Source of the DNA: Chitinophaga pinensis
GTDB taxonomy: Bacteria; Bacteroidota; Bacteroidia; Flavobacteriales_D; Crocinitomicaceae
Assembly (NCBI GenBank): GCA_945883825.1
Contig: CAMCYF010000004.1
Location: 1-64,000 of the forward strand
Length of the DNA stretch: 64,000 bases
Direction of reading: 5' to 3'
In this document: one piece after another, positions 34,873 to 44,080 of the stretch
Numbering within the stretch: position 1 is the stretch's first letter
Layout: every line of letters begins with the position of its first letter
The notes under the pieces: model-generated
What the model was told of the DNA's origin: nothing
What the model saw: the letters and a program-made list of their open reading frames with translations, nothing else
Databases searched by the model: none
Program-made: the position numbers and the translations under genes

Positions 34873-37184
34873 CGGATAACCAAGACTTTGCCAACTTTTT
34901 CGTCTTTTCCTTCATTTGTGGCAGTCCAAATAATGTAAACACCACTTGCAACTGCATCTCCTCCTAATGTTTTAACATCCCAAGTTGCTGTGCCTCCATT
35001 AGAGGTAGTTTTGTAGACTAAATTACCGGCAATATCTGTAATTTTCACATCTGAATTGTAGCGGATTCCTTGAATTGTTACTACTCCGGCATAATTTGGT
35101 CGCACTGGATTAGGAAAAACTTTTGTTGTAGCGTACTCGGGGTCTTCATATGTTGCATTTGTACGATAAGAAACCAAGCCCTTGTCTGTAATAATAAATA
35201 ATTCTCCAGTAGTTTGATCCAATTTTAAATCAAGAATATTATCTGAGATCAAGGGTGAATTTTTTGTGGTATGCTGCTCCAAAATTTCAGATCCGTCTTG
35301 GGAAAGTAATAAAATACCCGCAGTAGCTGTAGCCATCCACTTCCGATTACCACCATCGACTTCAATATCTGTTATGTGGGTATTTCCAAGAAGATATTCA
35401 ACATTTCCCTCAAACTCTACTTTTATGCGCTGTGCGTCATATTCCCCTGCGGTGGCTGTAAATGCTGAATTTGCGTTGTAAAGTATTGCAAAACCTGCAT
35501 CTGTGCCAATCCAAATTTCCCCATCAAAATCTGCGGCCAATGCAGTGACATTTTGTGAAGGAAGATCACCTGAAAAAACACCAGTCCTTAAATTAATGTA
35601 TGCATCATCTGATGGATCTGCAAGGGAATTGTTTGTAGAATAACCAAAAATGCCGTCACTAATTGTTGCAAACCAAATATTTCCATCAAAATCTACAATC
35701 ATTTTTTTTGTAAACTTATTTCGTGCTGAGGCACCAAGATCATAGTTATACCAAACACCATTGTTATCCATTACATTAAGAGGTTTTAGCGTGTAGCCAT
35801 TTAAAGCCCATAAATTTCCACTGCCATCATAACAAACATCAGAAACAAGTGTCCAAGTAGTTCCCAATGACATGATTTCTAAAGTAGAATTCGAGGCATT
35901 AAAATTTTGCACATTACCATTATTAAGCACCGACAATGGAAATTCAGAAAAGGTGCAAACGGCAGATTGCTCGCTATTTTTTGGATTGATCGAAACATCT
36001 AAGAAATCCCAGATATTTTGATTTTGCCAACTTGGCACTTGCTCTAAGTTAATATTACTCCACTCCTCATCTTCAAAAAAGTGAATGCCACTTTTATAAA
36101 ATGAAGGACCATTTCCAGATAATCCGCCAGAAGCGATTGCTAATTTTCCATCATTAACATCCATTGAATAAAAATCCTTGTTTTTAGTACCTGAAACACT
36201 AATTATTTGAAAGTTAAATTCATCGGGATAAAACATAAGTCCAATATTTTTATCTGCTGACCATAAACCTGTGGAATTTAAAACAGAGTTTGCAACAGAA
36301 AACCATTGGTTGAAATTTGAGGCACTGTATCCTGCTGTTTGGAGCAAATTAGCATTGAAAAGTGAAATTCCACCTTCTTTATTTACATGTAAATAAGAGT
36401 CACTTGTCGAAATAGAATTAATTTCAAGTGAAAACGGCGAAGGTGCAAAGACTTCTTTACCATTGCTTGTTAAACGATAAAGCGTATCAGAACCATACGA
36501 TGGTGTTTTAAAAAGGACAAAGAAAATAGTATTAAAGTTCTCTAATCCTGCATAAAAATTTGTAGAAATTTGCGGTAATCGCATGTCGGTAGTCCATTGA
36601 GCGGGATCCGGCAAGGCGGGATCAGTATAAATTGCATATAGTAATTTTGAAGGAGTAAGAGCAAAAAGTGTATCTGCTTTTAAGGCAACATCCACTATTT
36701 TTTCTAAACCATCTGTTGGGTAGTACGTATCTTTAATTTCTTTTTTTACATCATTAATTTTTACAATAGAAAAATCAGTCGCTGCTAGAATAAAATCACC
36801 ATTTCTCCTGAATGAATTAATTTTTTTTGAATAGGGAATCGAAGCTAATTTTAAAGCAGGAATGTTATAAATCTCTCCTTCTTTTAGAACATCAATATTC
36901 CCATTTTTATATCCTATATACAATTGATTTGTTTCAGCGTAAAAATAAAGAGTCGAAATTTCAATGTCTGAAAGCCCATTGATAGCGGTCCATAATTTCT
37001 TTTCTTTTGAAGCTATGTCGTATTCAAACAAGCCGTTTTCAAAAGCTGTAAAAACTGTAGATTCTGATGCTGCAATTGCTATTGCTTTGCTTGTTGCAGA
37101 ATGAAAGCGCCATGTTCCTGTACTAATTTGGGCTTGTGATTTTATGAATAGTAAAAAAGAAAAAACAATCAGTAGAATTTTCAT
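34869..37184 (-). CDS. porZ: PorZ-type T9SS protein (beta-propeller with T9SS tail)
   Basis: The 771-residue protein has a signal peptide (LFIKSQA/QISTG). The N-terminal region then opens with TGTWRFHSATSKAIAIA, the start typical of PorZ, and two seven-bladed propellers of two-component-regulator-propeller type follow (about residues 25-690, for example LWTAINGLSDIEISTLYF and WIGTDAGFAIL). A type A T9SS tail closes the protein (about 690-771, KVFPNPVRPNYAGVV). PorZ is a component of the P. gingivalis attachment complex that joins A-LPS to T9SS cargo; this is family knowledge. The ortholog assignment rests on fold, length and N-terminus. Confidence 0.82.
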   Translation of the reverse strand: MKILLIVFSFLLFIKSQAQISTGTWRFHSATSKAIAIAASESTVFTAFENGLFEYDIASKEKKLWTAINGLSDIEISTLYFYAETNQLYIGYKNGNIDVLKEGEIYNIPALKLASIPYSKKINSFRRNGDFILAATDFSIVKINDVKKEIKDTYYPTDGLEKIVDVALKADTLFALTPSKLLYAIYTDPALPDPAQWTTDMRLPQISTNFYAGLENFNTIFFVLFKTPSYGSDTLYRLTSNGKEVFAPSPFSLEINSISTSDSYLHVNKEGGISLFNANLLQTAGYSASNFNQWFSVANSVLNSTGLWSADKNIGLMFYPDEFNFQIISVSGTKNKDFYSMDVNDGKLAIASGGLSGNGPSFYKSGIHFFEDEEWSNINLEQVPSWQNQNIWDFLDVSINPKNSEQSAVCTFSEFPLSVLNNGNVQNFNASNSTLEIMSLGTTWTLVSDVCYDGSGNLWALNGYTLKPLNVMDNNGVWYNYDLGASARNKFTKKMIVDFDGNIWFATISDGIFGYSTNNSLADPSDDAYINLRTGVFSGDLPSQNVTALAADFDGEIWIGTDAGFAILYNANSAFTATAGEYDAQRIKVEFEGNVEYLLGNTHITDIEVDGGNRKWMATATAGILLLSQDGSEILEQHTTKNSPLISDNILDLKLDQTTGELFIITDKGLVSYRTNATYEDPEYATTKVFPNPVRPNYAGVVTIQGIRYNSDVKITDIAGNLVYKTTSNGGTATWDVKTLGGDAVASGVYIIWTATNEGKDEKVGKVLVIR

Positions 37185-37402
37185 GGGAATCTTGTTCTTT
37201 CAACCAACGATTAAATATAATTTATGTTGTATTGAGTTCATTATTTTAACTCAAAAGAATTTATAAAAACAACTCCGTTTTCATTTTCCCAAATAGAGTA
37301 TAAATCTAGTGGACGAATTAATAGATTATCAACCTACTTTACTTGCTTCTTTTTTTCACACCGAATAGGAATAAGTTATTTGAGTAAGAATTAGTTTGTG
37401 TT

Positions 37403-39538
37403 TTAAAAATAGCATGTCGTTCGTCCTCGTTTGAAAAATAGCAAAGTTAGAAAAAGGTATAAAATCACACCTGCCCACATCGAAATACTTACAAAACTAG
37501 CGCGAATCACATTTTTTGGCTCAAAACTGAATTCAAGTGTGCTTTTCCCCTTGGGAAGATCGACAGCCATGAATGTTTCACTCACTTTGACAACAGGAAA
37601 GGACTTTCCGTTTACTTTCGCTGTCCAAGATGGATGGTAATTTTGTAGATATATGAATTTCCTAGCATCGGGCAATTCTGTGTGAAGTATTAACTCATTA
37701 GGAGAAAAGGTCTCCACCCAAAATTTTTGCGCCGAAAGCGTATCGATCGTTGTTGTATCGATATGATTGTTTTTATCCAATCGCTCAGCAAAAAAATAGA
37801 CAGGATACTGAATCAATTTGTCAAATTCACCAGTCTCAATCGCACGTGCCATATTTCTATATGTATATGGGCTGATTCCGTCGTAAGTCGGTCGCTTAAA
37901 ATAAATGGATAAGTTCTTCCAAAGTTGGTCAAAATGCTGACTTTGGTCTGCGTCATTAAACGTTGTAAGTGGCAGCGTTGATGACGGTATTGGAAATCCT
38001 TCAGGCAGCGTATCCATGCCAACGGAGGCGTCATTCAAGGATCGATCGTAGAGGACAGTCGCGTATTGATTCATCCATGTAAACGAAACGATTTCCATTA
38101 TAAATACAAGTAGAAACGCTTTTTTCCAGCCAAATGCAGTATCACCGAATAACTTGAATTTGCGCATCAATAAAAATAATCCCATGAGTAAAATGAGCAC
38201 GCCAGTTTGAAGAAAAATCAATTCATTGATCTGTGCCACATTTATAAAATGCAACCAGCCAATCGTGAAGATTTGCAAGAATTTGTATTGTTCAACACCT
38301 GAGAAGAGGAAGAGATTAGAGATTACAAAACAGATGATGGCGAAGAGAAGTTGACGGGTGAAAAGTTTCCGTGCCTGTAATGATTGACTCAGGTAGTGCA
38401 ACGAAAATCCTGCTGAGAAAAGAAAGAAAAACAAGGCAAATAATCTGAACAGCGATGGAAAACGGAACAAATCCATGAAGGGAAGATAGGTTGTCCATGT
38501 ACGAACAGGCAGGGATTGTCCCATTGAAATCAAAAGAAATAATATCCCAATTCCAAAGAAGATTTTTACATTTTTTGGAGCATCTTTTCGAAACAATAAC
38601 GCTAAAATCGTCAGCAAGAGCAATACGCCAAAATACGCATTGGTCATCGAGAAATCGACTCCCCAGAATGCCTGATCGTTCTTTGTTGTCGCCAGTGGAT
38701 AGATGAAAGAAATGAGTGCCTCGGGCGAGAACGATCCTTCCAAGGTATTCCAAACATCTGCTCTTTCATTCAGACCGGTACCCCGAGTAATGAGTGGAGC
38801 CATGTCGAAGGCGGCAATTAAAACCACAGAACTCATTAGTAGAAAGATGACAGACGAAATTCCAAAAAACAGCCATTGTTTCTGATAGTGGGCGTAATTT
38901 TTAGCGCGAATTTGCCTCACAGATTCAACGATAAAAAATCCAAGGAGTATGTAGATCGTGACAATGAACATGCCCGGATATCCACCAGAAAGTTGCAAAA
39001 ACAAGACGAGTGCCAATTGCAATCCAGATCGAAAGCTTGGGGTTTGTTGAACGCGCAGAAAATACATCACTACCCAAGGAAGCCACGCTGCGCTGACCAC
39101 CCATCCAAGGTGCTGCGCGTTGCCAATCATGACACCCGAAAGCATATAACCCGTTGCGCACGAGAGTAATGCAACACGGGCAAGTCCAAATTGCTTGAGT
39201 AAAAAATAGAAGCCCAATCCGCCCAAATAGAGGTGCAGCAGGTATTCAAAATGTAGGCTTCCCATCGAATAGCCACCAAATAGAGCAGCAACGCCCCAAC
39301 TGACTGGATACCATGTACCAGGATCGCCCATTTGCGAAAAACCTCCGTTGATAAAGGGATTCCAAAGTGGTAGTTGATTCTGAGAAAGCATATCTGTTAT
39401 GAAGTATTTCCATGGAAGGTACAAATCCATTGCGTCCCATTTCATCACAGCAATTCCAAACACGAGCGGCCAAAGTGCCACAACGAGTACCGCAAGGAGA
39501 ATCAAAGAATCGAAATACGTTGAACGCTGTTGTTTCAT
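37403..39538 (-). CDS. YfhO-family GT-C-like membrane protein
   Basis: From the Met at 39538 the protein has 711 residues: about a dozen membrane helices, a first periplasmic loop with KWDAMDLYLPW (the acidic site typical of GT-C glycosyltransferases) and a C-terminal soluble domain (about residues 540-690) before a last helix. It matches the YfhO family. In Gram-positive bacteria, YfhO-type proteins transfer a sugar from a polyprenyl-phosphate donor onto a surface polymer. Base composition differs from its surroundings: about half G+C in places versus 20-30 per cent in the genes nearby. A variant -7 box TACTTTCG (39553-39546) precedes it. Confidence 0.85.
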   Translation of the reverse strand: MKQQRSTYFDSLILLAVLVVALWPLVFGIAVMKWDAMDLYLPWKYFITDMLSQNQLPLWNPFINGGFSQMGDPGTWYPVSWGVAALFGGYSMGSLHFEYLLHLYLGGLGFYFLLKQFGLARVALLSCATGYMLSGVMIGNAQHLGWVVSAAWLPWVVMYFLRVQQTPSFRSGLQLALVLFLQLSGGYPGMFIVTIYILLGFFIVESVRQIRAKNYAHYQKQWLFFGISSVIFLLMSSVVLIAAFDMAPLITRGTGLNERADVWNTLEGSFSPEALISFIYPLATTKNDQAFWGVDFSMTNAYFGVLLLLTILALLFRKDAPKNVKIFFGIGILFLLISMGQSLPVRTWTTYLPFMDLFRFPSLFRLFALFFFLFSAGFSLHYLSQSLQARKLFTRQLLFAIICFVISNLFLFSGVEQYKFLQIFTIGWLHFINVAQINELIFLQTGVLILLMGLFLLMRKFKLFGDTAFGWKKAFLLVFIMEIVSFTWMNQYATVLYDRSLNDASVGMDTLPEGFPIPSSTLPLTTFNDADQSQHFDQLWKNLSIYFKRPTYDGISPYTYRNMARAIETGEFDKLIQYPVYFFAERLDKNNHIDTTTIDTLSAQKFWVETFSPNELILHTELPDARKFIYLQNYHPSWTAKVNGKSFPVVKVSETFMAVDLPKGKSTLEFSFEPKNVIRASFVSISMWAGVILYLFLTLLFFKRGRTTCYF

Positions 39539-39859
39539 TCGAAATCGAAAGTACAAAACTTTTGTGAGTTTTTTGATTGATCAAGTCATTCCCTCTGGCA
39601 AACGGAATGATTGTTTGATGTTGAAAAGTTCCAACTAGCCAGTTTATTTTAGATTCTTAGCGTCAAAAGTAGTAGAAACAAATTTTTTTTTCTTCGTTTA
39701 GGGCATGATAGTCTATACGAAATAAGAAAACGATTTGTCAACAAGAATGTAACCCTAAAATTGCCAAAAAATAAAAATGCCAAGTTCCAATTCCTATTTG
39801 GGCATAGATGCAAAACCCAGAAAAAACATTAGAAAAATACGAATGAATAAATATCGTTA
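39539..39859. other. Intergenic region between YfhO and DUF2079 genes
   Basis: This roughly 320-base stretch carries CATTCC...GGAATG (39587-39609 region) and AT-rich sequence. The variant -7 box of the YfhO gene lies at 39546-39553. I find no gene: a small plus-strand frame at 39777-39977 runs into the DUF2079 gene and has no features of a protein. Confidence 0.4.
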
Positions 39860-41362
39860 CTATTTTATTTTTATTGAAGTAGGATTTTTATTGGTGCTTT
39901 TCTTTAAAATTAATAATGCGTCGGTTTTCACAAAAATCTTCCATTCCCCAGAAGCCAAAAAATCTGAAATAGCTTGATTATAAGAAGCTTCATCTTGTGG
40001 GTATTTATTAGTATCTTTTAAAAGTAGTGCAATGTATTCAGCATTGTCTACATGTGGATAATGGTATATAATATCACGAAAAGAAAGATGAGGAATTAAA
40101 GCAGATTGTGCGCTAACTTTTGCGTTTGCAGGAATTTTTTTTAATAAAAAATGGACTTCATTTACCGAAAAATCACGATTCCAATGCTCCAAACTATAAA
40201 AGCGGGTATTATCTCGTTTGTAATACTCAGAAACACGATGATCCATAATGCTAATAGTGCTAAATATACAAACCGCAAGTGAAGCATAAGCAAGCTCTAC
40301 TTTCCACTTTTTCATGCGATGAATAACAGTATAGAGTGCTATGATAACGATAGGAGCAAATTCAATTGAATAATGGTCGCGAATTCCCCAGCGGATAGGA
40401 ATATCATTGAATACTTTTTGAGCAATAATCGGAATGAGCATAATAAAGTACTCAGGAGCAAGAAACAATGCTATCCCACCTGCAAGTAAAATAGCAAAAT
40501 ACGTTTCCGCTTTTATTCCATCATACATTGGATCTCCAGAATGGTTTGTAAAAAGTAGCTCAACCGTTTTTAGTGGATGCATAAATATATTTATCAGCAC
40601 CTCGCCAAAATTTCCACCTAGAGCATTAAAAGAATTATGTAAATATTCTCTGCCGGGAGTTGCCAAACTTGGAATTATAACTTTTATAACGAGTAAAAAA
40701 TAAATCAAAGCGGCTATAGCGAAATAGATGCCAATTATTGCTGTTTTTCTATCTTTTTGAAAGAGGGATTTAAAAGCTAAACCAAAACCTAAAAATACCG
40801 CCCATAAAGCCATATTTTCTTTTGCAATTAGAATTAAAACGAAAAATAATATAGTTTTTTTCCAGTTTTTCTGTTCAAAATAGAGAAGAAACCACGGTAC
40901 AAACATGGTGGCTACAACATTGTCGTGATAATCAAAACTCAAGGCAGAATAAATTCCATAAAAGGAAAAGAAATGAGCCACAGCAATGATTGAAATTGTA
41001 TTGTGTTTAGTGAGCTCTTGAATATAACGGTAGATGCCAAAGCCACCAAAAAGTATCGCTAGAAATTGGAATAACAACATCGTCCAAGTTCCAAAAATCC
41101 AATAAAAAGGAGAAACTAAAATCGGATAAAGCGAAAAGTGATCAGATAAAACGTTGGTGAATTGAGGTTGCATTATCATGCAATCATTCCAACGAAAATG
41201 TGCATAATCATAGATTGCATTTTGATTGATTCCTAAATCCCAACCAAAAGTTCTGAAGTTATAATGATTGATAAAGGTAATTGATGCAAAGATTAATGCA
41301 AAAAAAGTCAATACTATTATTAAATTAAAATGCTTCGAAATACCCTTCGCTATTTTATTCAT
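39860..41362 (-). CDS. DUF2079 membrane protein (GT-C-like)
   Basis: The 500-residue protein has about ten membrane helices. The first extracytoplasmic loop contains NFRTFGWDLGINQNAIYDY, the DUF2079 landmark, in which the Asp is the equivalent of the GT-C catalytic acid. A periplasmic C-terminal part (about 380-490) contains AKVSAQSALIPHLSFRDIIYHYP, also typical of DUF2079. It presumably moves a sugar from a lipid-linked donor, but the acceptor is not known. It follows the unassigned membrane protein gene by 24 bases. Confidence 0.88.
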   Translation of the reverse strand: MNKIAKGISKHFNLIIVLTFFALIFASITFINHYNFRTFGWDLGINQNAIYDYAHFRWNDCMIMQPQFTNVLSDHFSLYPILVSPFYWIFGTWTMLLFQFLAILFGGFGIYRYIQELTKHNTISIIAVAHFFSFYGIYSALSFDYHDNVVATMFVPWFLLYFEQKNWKKTILFFVLILIAKENMALWAVFLGFGLAFKSLFQKDRKTAIIGIYFAIAALIYFLLVIKVIIPSLATPGREYLHNSFNALGGNFGEVLINIFMHPLKTVELLFTNHSGDPMYDGIKAETYFAILLAGGIALFLAPEYFIMLIPIIAQKVFNDIPIRWGIRDHYSIEFAPIVIIALYTVIHRMKKWKVELAYASLAVCIFSTISIMDHRVSEYYKRDNTRFYSLEHWNRDFSVNEVHFLLKKIPANAKVSAQSALIPHLSFRDIIYHYPHVDNAEYIALLLKDTNKYPQDEASYNQAISDFLASGEWKIFVKTDALLILKKSTNKNPTSIKIK

Positions 41363-41386
41363 TTATTCAAATTCTAAGTATTTTCT

Positions 41387-42862
41387 TTACGGTTTGTATT
41401 TATAACGAATAACTTTTTTAGTAATACCATATTTATACAAAATCAAGCTACCACTTTTAGATTCGTCAAAATTGTTATACGTGGACCAAGAAATTATTGG
41501 ACAATTAAATGGAACTTCAATATCTTGATTGGTAGTTCTAGATTTCTCTCCCAAAAAGTAAAGGGCTTTTTTTTCATTGTCGTTAGTATATTCAGGTAAA
41601 TGATCGTATTTTAAAAAATAAAAACAAAAAGAGCCAAAGAAAAATATGTAACAAATTTGATGCTGCTTAAATTTTAAAACATTAATAACTTTATAAGTTG
41701 TTAGAGAAATCAAAAATAGTATAACGACTAAATTTGGAATAAATGTATCGCTTCTCAAAATAAAAGGACGATAAGATCTACAGCCGCCAAAAGGTAAAAG
41801 AAAACAATAAACTATTATGAAAAGAACAAGAAAAAAGTATATTTTTACTAGTGTTTTTTTATTTTCAGGTTTAAATAATAGAATTAAAAATGTATTTACT
41901 ATTATTAGAAAAATCATCCAAAAGGCGCCAATATCTGTTGATAAAAATGTATTATAAATTCCTGTTGCTAAAACTTTAAATCTTTCATGAAGAGGAACTG
42001 TACACCAGTCGTTTTCAATGTTAAATTGACCTATATAAATGGAATAGATACTTAAAATAATTCCTAAAATCAAAAAGTATAATACCGTTTTATTAGTGGT
42101 TTTAAAATTTAAAAAAACAGTTTTTATAAAATTACGATTTTGAATTTTCCATGATTCCACAATGATAAATAAAAAGAGAAAACTATTTATTATAAAAATT
42201 AAGGGAGCATTTAAAGGACCAAATAAAACAAGAAAGAGTAAAAAAGGAGTACTAAATAAATAATAAAAAATGGGTTTCTTAAATTCTTCTTTCTTTAAAA
42301 TATATCTATAAATAGGAAAGTAAAACACCATTAAAAAAATAATCGGTAAGGTGTAAAAAAACGCATAAGTTATGGAGAAATCTATAAAACCAATATTGCT
42401 ACCATAAGGGCCGTTTACAATTAAAAAAGGGGAAATTATTGCTGAAAAACTAATTAGCTTTTTAAAACTAAAGCCAAAATAGGTTGCTAAATAGAGTGAT
42501 AAAATAAATAAAAATCCAATGTGAATAAGCATTTTCGCCAGAGTTATAGAAGCATACAAGCTATCAATAGGATTATAAATATTTTGAAACCAAAATGGAA
42601 CATTGTCAAAATAAACTTTCATTAAAAAATGAGTAGTAAATCGATTTGTTGCTGGATACTTTTCTTGTTGTATTAGTGCCCTTAAAGCAAGAGGGTCATT
42701 TAATACAGTTTGATAACTTGAAACAGGAAGAACAATATTTGCAAAATCACCATCTAGTGGTGTCTTTGAATATTGAAGACATGAATGTTTTAAATCAAAA
42801 AACAAAAAAACAAAAGCAGTTAATAGAATAAATGTGTTTTTATGTTTTTGAAAAAATGTCAT
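41387..42862 (-). CDS. Polytopic membrane protein, probable GT-C glycosyltransferase
   Basis: The 491-residue protein has about eleven hydrophobic helices and, after the first one, a periplasmic loop with TPLDGDFANIVLPVSSYQ. The acidic pair in that loop resembles the catalytic acid of GT-C enzymes such as DUF2079 or PMT. The final 70 residues are soluble. I do not recognise a named family. It lies between DUF2079 and the GT2 gene with 15-24 base gaps, so they are certainly one operon, and this position is the best clue to its function. Confidence 0.75.
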   Translation of the reverse strand: MTFFQKHKNTFILLTAFVFLFFDLKHSCLQYSKTPLDGDFANIVLPVSSYQTVLNDPLALRALIQQEKYPATNRFTTHFLMKVYFDNVPFWFQNIYNPIDSLYASITLAKMLIHIGFLFILSLYLATYFGFSFKKLISFSAIISPFLIVNGPYGSNIGFIDFSITYAFFYTLPIIFLMVFYFPIYRYILKKEEFKKPIFYYLFSTPFLLFLVLFGPLNAPLIFIINSFLFLFIIVESWKIQNRNFIKTVFLNFKTTNKTVLYFLILGIILSIYSIYIGQFNIENDWCTVPLHERFKVLATGIYNTFLSTDIGAFWMIFLIIVNTFLILLFKPENKKTLVKIYFFLVLFIIVYCFLLPFGGCRSYRPFILRSDTFIPNLVVILFLISLTTYKVINVLKFKQHQICYIFFFGSFCFYFLKYDHLPEYTNDNEKKALYFLGEKSRTTNQDIEVPFNCPIISWSTYNNFDESKSGSLILYKYGITKKVIRYKYKP

Positions 42863-42877
42863 TTATAAATATGATGT

Positions 42878-43807
42878 TTATTTATTTTCTACATTAGTTT
42901 CACTAACAATATAAAGCGGACGGTTTTGTACATTTTTATTTATTCTACTAATATATTCGCCAATTATTCCAACAGAAATTAATTGAACGCCACCGATAAA
43001 CATAGAGCTAATGATTAAGGATGTCCAGCCAGTAATCGTTCTCTCTAAAATAAAGTGTGAAAATATCGCATAAAGAATTACCAAAAATGAAATAAATGAA
43101 ATGAAAATCCCTGTTTTGGTTACGAATTGTAAGGGGACATCTGAAAAACCTGTAATTCCATCCAAAGCAAACTTCAACATTTTAGAAAAAGGATAGCCTG
43201 TTTCACCAAATTTACGTTCATCGCGTTCGAAAAAAATACTTGTCTGACGGTATCCCAACCAAGCAATTTGACCACGCAAAAACTTATTTTGTTCGGGCAT
43301 ATTTTTTAAGTCGTTTACAATTTTTCGATCAATCAGACGAAAATCTCCAGTGTCAACAGGAATATTAATGTTGGTTATTTTCTTTAAAATCCGGTAAAAA
43401 TATTTAGCTGTTATTTTTTTTAAAAAACTTTCTCCTTTTCTTATTAAACGTTGACCGTAAACAACTTCAAAACCTTCTTTGTACAGGGCATACATTTCTG
43501 GTATAACTTCAGGTGGATCTTGTAAATCACCATCAATAATCACTACAGCAGCGCCTTTTGAGTATTCTAAACCTGCAGTAACAGCTATTTGGTGTCCGAA
43601 ATTTCGACTAAAGTTGATGTATTTAACGCGCTCGTCTTCATTGGACAGCTTAAGCAATTCCAAAAACGAATTGTCATTACTTCCGTCATTCACATAAATG
43701 ATTTCAAAGTTCGAAGTTATTTTCAAAATGGATGAAACTAAGCGGTCATGCATCAAGCGAATATTTTTTTCTTCGTTATATAAAGGTACAACTATAGAAA
43801 TTTCCAT
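42878..43807 (-). CDS. GT2 glycosyltransferase, polyprenyl-phosphate sugar synthase type
   Basis: From the Met at 43807 the protein has 309 residues. The GT2 domain has VVPLYNEE, DGSNDNS, the metal-binding DGDLQDPPE and an RGQIAWLGYR region like GtrB/CsbB/DPM enzymes. Two C-terminal membrane helices follow (about 220-250 and 255-285). Such enzymes move a sugar from a nucleotide donor to undecaprenyl phosphate on the cytoplasmic face. It is the first gene of the operon with the GT-C-like proteins, which would use the flipped product. An ATG at 43828 is a possible alternative start. Confidence 0.9.
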   Translation of the reverse strand: MEISIVVPLYNEEKNIRLMHDRLVSSILKITSNFEIIYVNDGSNDNSFLELLKLSNEDERVKYINFSRNFGHQIAVTAGLEYSKGAAVVIIDGDLQDPPEVIPEMYALYKEGFEVVYGQRLIRKGESFLKKITAKYFYRILKKITNINIPVDTGDFRLIDRKIVNDLKNMPEQNKFLRGQIAWLGYRQTSIFFERDERKFGETGYPFSKMLKFALDGITGFSDVPLQFVTKTGIFISFISFLVILYAIFSHFILERTITGWTSLIISSMFIGGVQLISVGIIGEYISRINKNVQNRPLYIVSETNVENK

Positions 43808-43833
43808 ACTTTTTAAAACATAATTCATCAGTA

Positions 43834-43863
43834 CGAAGATAAATACAAATAACTGTCATTCAA
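43834..43863 (-). promoter_or_regulatory. Predicted promoter of the GT2 operon (TAnnTTCG variant)
   Basis: TTG (43863-43861), 19 bases and TATCTTCG (43841-43834) on the minus strand fit the consensus apart from the sixth base of the -7 box, which is T in the rule and C here. The correct spacing makes a functional variant likely. Confidence 0.5.
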
Positions 43864-44080
43864 GAATAAACTATCTAAAATTGTGTTCAGTAATTGAGTT
43901 ATTTAAATTTTTTACTTAGTTTAATAAATTATTTTATAAGGAAACAATCAAAATACCTTATCTTTTTTAAATACACTTCCAAAATTTTAGTTCAAAACAT
44001 AAAAAAATACCTTTTATAATTAACTGATAAATGAAATAGCGCTCAGGTATACTGAAAGCTACATTTTCAAAAGTTAGAAT

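Noticed and set aside
38316..39584. Several open frames in other phases inside the YfhO gene (for example 38316-38753, 38876-39169, 39246-39584)
   Set aside because: They arise because this gene is richer in G+C and has fewer chance stops. They show no domain, start signal or promoter of their own.
39587..39609. CATTCC/GGAATG inverted repeat as a terminator
   Set aside because: The stem is short, the loop is long and there is no T-run.
39777..39977. Small plus-strand frame in the gap before the DUF2079 gene
   Set aside because: It runs into the DUF2079 coding region and has no protein features or promoter.
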